Assembly: GCA_007129985.1 (NCBI GenBank)
Contig: SKUL01000102.1
Coordinates: 1 to 12,693, forward strand
DNA: 12,693 bases
DNA from: Flavobacteriales bacterium
Lineage (GTDB): Bacteria; Bacteroidota; Bacteroidia; Flavobacteriales_D; SKUL01
Direction: 5' to 3'
In this document: one piece after another, positions 11,141 through 12,693 of the stretch
How positions within the stretch are numbered: position 1 is the stretch's first letter
Layout: each line of letters opens with the position of its first letter
Notes under the pieces: generated by a model
What the model was told of the DNA's origin: nothing
Database searches by the model: none
Seen by the model: only the letters and a program-made list of their open reading frames with translations
Position numbers and translations under genes: made by a program

Positions 11141-12693
11141 TCAACGAATTTTTCGCATCCGAATGTTTTGCGGAGTAACTTCCAGGTATTCGTCATCGCC
11201 GATGTATTCCATGGCTTCTTCAAGCGAAAAGCGCACGGGCGGCGGTAGTTTTACCGATTCATCACTACCGGATGCACGGACGTTCGTGAGTTTCTTTCCT
11301 TTTACAAGGTTCACTTCCAAATCGCCAGAGCGGCTGTGTTCCCCTACTACCTGACCTTTGTAGATGTCGGAACCAGGTTCGATAAAAAACCGCCCGCGGT
11401 CTTTCAAACGATCAATCGCGTAAGCCGTGGCTTTGCCTGTTTCAACCGAAACCAATGACCCTTGAAGACGCGTGGTGATTACACCCTTCATAGGCTCATA
11501 AGAGCGAAAACGGTGTGTCATCACAGCTTCTCCACCTGTGGCGGTAAGAATCTGGTTACGAAGTCCAATCAAGCCACGTGAGGGAATATCAAACTCGAGG
11601 TGCTGTAAATCGCCCTTGGGCTCCATCACCAACAGGTCACCTTTTCGCTGGGTAACCAACTCGATGGCTTTTCCTGATACACTGTCGGGCACATCAATTA
11701 CAAGGGTTTCGTAGGGCTCGCAGGTTACACCGTCAATTTCTTTCAGAATTACTTTGGGTTTTCCTACCTGCAATTCGTAGCCCTCACGGCGCATGGTCTC
11801 AATCAAAATAGAGAGGTGAAGTATTCCCCTTCCGAATACGTTGAATTTTTCTTCCGAATCGGTGGGCTCTACCTTAAGCGCCAGGTTTTTCTCGGTTTCC
11901 TTCATCAATCGGTCACGCAGGTGACGGCTGGTAACAAACTTGCCCTCCTTTCCGAAAAACGGTGAGTTGTTGATGGTGAAAAGCATGCTCATGGTGGGTT
12001 CGTCCACCTCAATGCGCGCCAGAGCCTCGGGCTGCTCTTTGTCCGCAAGGGTATCGCCAATCTCAAAATCTTCAAGGCCTACCACGGCGCAGATGTCTCC
12101 CGAGCGAACACTTTTTACCCGCTCACGGCCGAGTCCCACAAATTCATACAACTCCTTGATGCGCATCTTACGCATGGAACCATCGCGACGGCAGAGCATG
12201 TACTCCTGCCCTTCTATCAAATCACCGCGGTAAACACGACCTATAGCAATACGCCCCACAAAACTGGTGTAATCCAGTGAGGTGATCTGCATTTGAGCAG
12301 GTCCGGCATGGTAGGGAGCTTCTGGAATCACGCGCAAAATAGTGTCGAGCAAAGGCAACACGTCAGTACCGGGTTTTTGCCAATCGGTGCTCATCCAACC
12401 CTGTTTGGCCGACCCGAAAACTGTTTCGAAATCGAGCTGCTCTTCGGTGGCATCGAGGTTAAACATCAGGTCAAAAACGGATTGTTGGGCTTCGTCAGGG
12501 GTGCAGTTTTCCTTGTCCACCTTGTTCACCACCACAATTGGTTTCAAGCCCAATTCTACGGCCTTACCGAGTACAAAACGGGTCTGAGGCATGGGGCCTT
12601 CAAAGGCATCTACCAACAGCAACACACCGTCGGCAAGACGCAGCACGCGCTCTACCTCTCCGCCAAAGTCGGCGTGACCGGGAGTGTCAATGA
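11141..12693 (-). CDS. typA: ribosome-associated GTPase TypA/BipA, C-terminal 516 codons (5' end outside window)
   Basis: TypA (BipA) is a translational GTPase of the elongation factor family that acts on the 50S subunit and supports ribosome assembly and stress growth. The frame runs to the window edge, so the start and the P-loop are missing; about 85 residues are lost compared with the usual 600. Visible in order: G3 DTPGHADFGGEVER at the edge, G4 NKVD, G5 SAKQGW, an EF-Tu-like domain II, domains III and V (NVFGRGILHLSILIETMRRE, then FDIPSRGLIGLRNQ), and the TypA-specific C-terminal domain ending in TPQNIRMRKIR. SRGLIG and GVITTRLQGSLVS separate it from EF-G and LepA. An in-frame GTG at 12646 opens the longest frame but lies within the G domain and is not a start. 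Confidence 0.96.
   Translation of the reverse strand, partial: IDTPGHADFGGEVERVLRLADGVLLLVDAFEGPMPQTRFVLGKAVELGLKPIVVVNKVDKENCTPDEAQQSVFDLMFNLDATEEQLDFETVFGSAKQGWMSTDWQKPGTDVLPLLDTILRVIPEAPYHAGPAQMQITSLDYTSFVGRIAIGRVYRGDLIEGQEYMLCRRDGSMRKMRIKELYEFVGLGRERVKSVRSGDICAVVGLEDFEIGDTLADKEQPEALARIEVDEPTMSMLFTINNSPFFGKEGKFVTSRHLRDRLMKETEKNLALKVEPTDSEEKFNVFGRGILHLSILIETMRREGYELQVGKPKVILKEIDGVTCEPYETLVIDVPDSVSGKAIELVTQRKGDLLVMEPKGDLQHLEFDIPSRGLIGLRNQILTATGGEAVMTHRFRSYEPMKGVITTRLQGSLVSVETGKATAYAIDRLKDRGRFFIEPGSDIYKGQVVGEHSRSGDLEVNLVKGKKLTNVRASGSDESVKLPPPVRFSLEEAMEYIGDDEYLEVTPQNIRMRKIR

Noticed and set aside
12646..12693. GTG at 12646 as the start of typA
   Set aside because: Upstream codons to the window edge encode the G3 motif DTPGHADFGGEVER, so the gene continues beyond the window.
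1..12693. Mobile element, CRISPR, toxin-antitoxin, tRNA or tmRNA genes
   Set aside because: I looked for repeated units, transposase motifs, attachment-like repeats, the T-loop sequence of tRNAs and a tmRNA near smpB, and saw none.

Overview
This window is chromosomal DNA from a member of the Bacteroidota, probably an environmental flavobacterium-like lineage. Three things support this. Many genes are preceded by the Bacteroidota -7 promoter box TAnnTTTG instead of -10 TATAAT, and most lack a Shine-Dalgarno sequence. A GldH-like lipoprotein is present. A secreted endonuclease I carries what looks like a type IX secretion (T9SS) C-terminal sorting domain. I see no rRNA, tRNA, CRISPR array, insertion sequence or phage gene.

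Layout. (1) 47-4441, minus strand: pyrD (quinone-type dihydroorotate dehydrogenase) and an HMG-CoA lyase-family gene form a tight pair driven by a box at 4459-4466. They are followed by a 543-residue secreted orphan and a GldH-like lipoprotein. (2) 4523-6812, plus strand: a metal/redox block. sodA (Mn-type superoxide dismutase) has its own promoter and terminator. A 16-bp palindrome then precedes a DtxR/MntR-family regulator, whose stop overlaps the start of a ZIP/GufA-type metal transporter. (3) 6819-8450, plus strand: two translation and RNA genes, smpB (trans-translation) and trhO (tRNA U34 hydroxylase), each with its own -7 box. (4) 8498-9961: two small coiled-coil lipoproteins on the plus strand flank a convergent two-helix membrane protein. 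(5) 10011-12693, minus strand: the secreted endonuclease I and the C-terminal 516 codons of typA/bipA, cut by the window end.

The most coherent system is region 2. A Mn-type SOD, a candidate metal-sensing repressor with a palindromic operator, and a translationally coupled metal permease suggest a local manganese (or iron) homeostasis module. The rest is mostly conserved housekeeping plus lineage-specific envelope proteins. Several starts were revised here because a promoter lies inside the longest open frame (pyrD, trhO, the 9662 lipoprotein). No CDS-free gap exceeds 300 bases; the longest, 524-774, holds nothing convincing beyond short inverted repeats.
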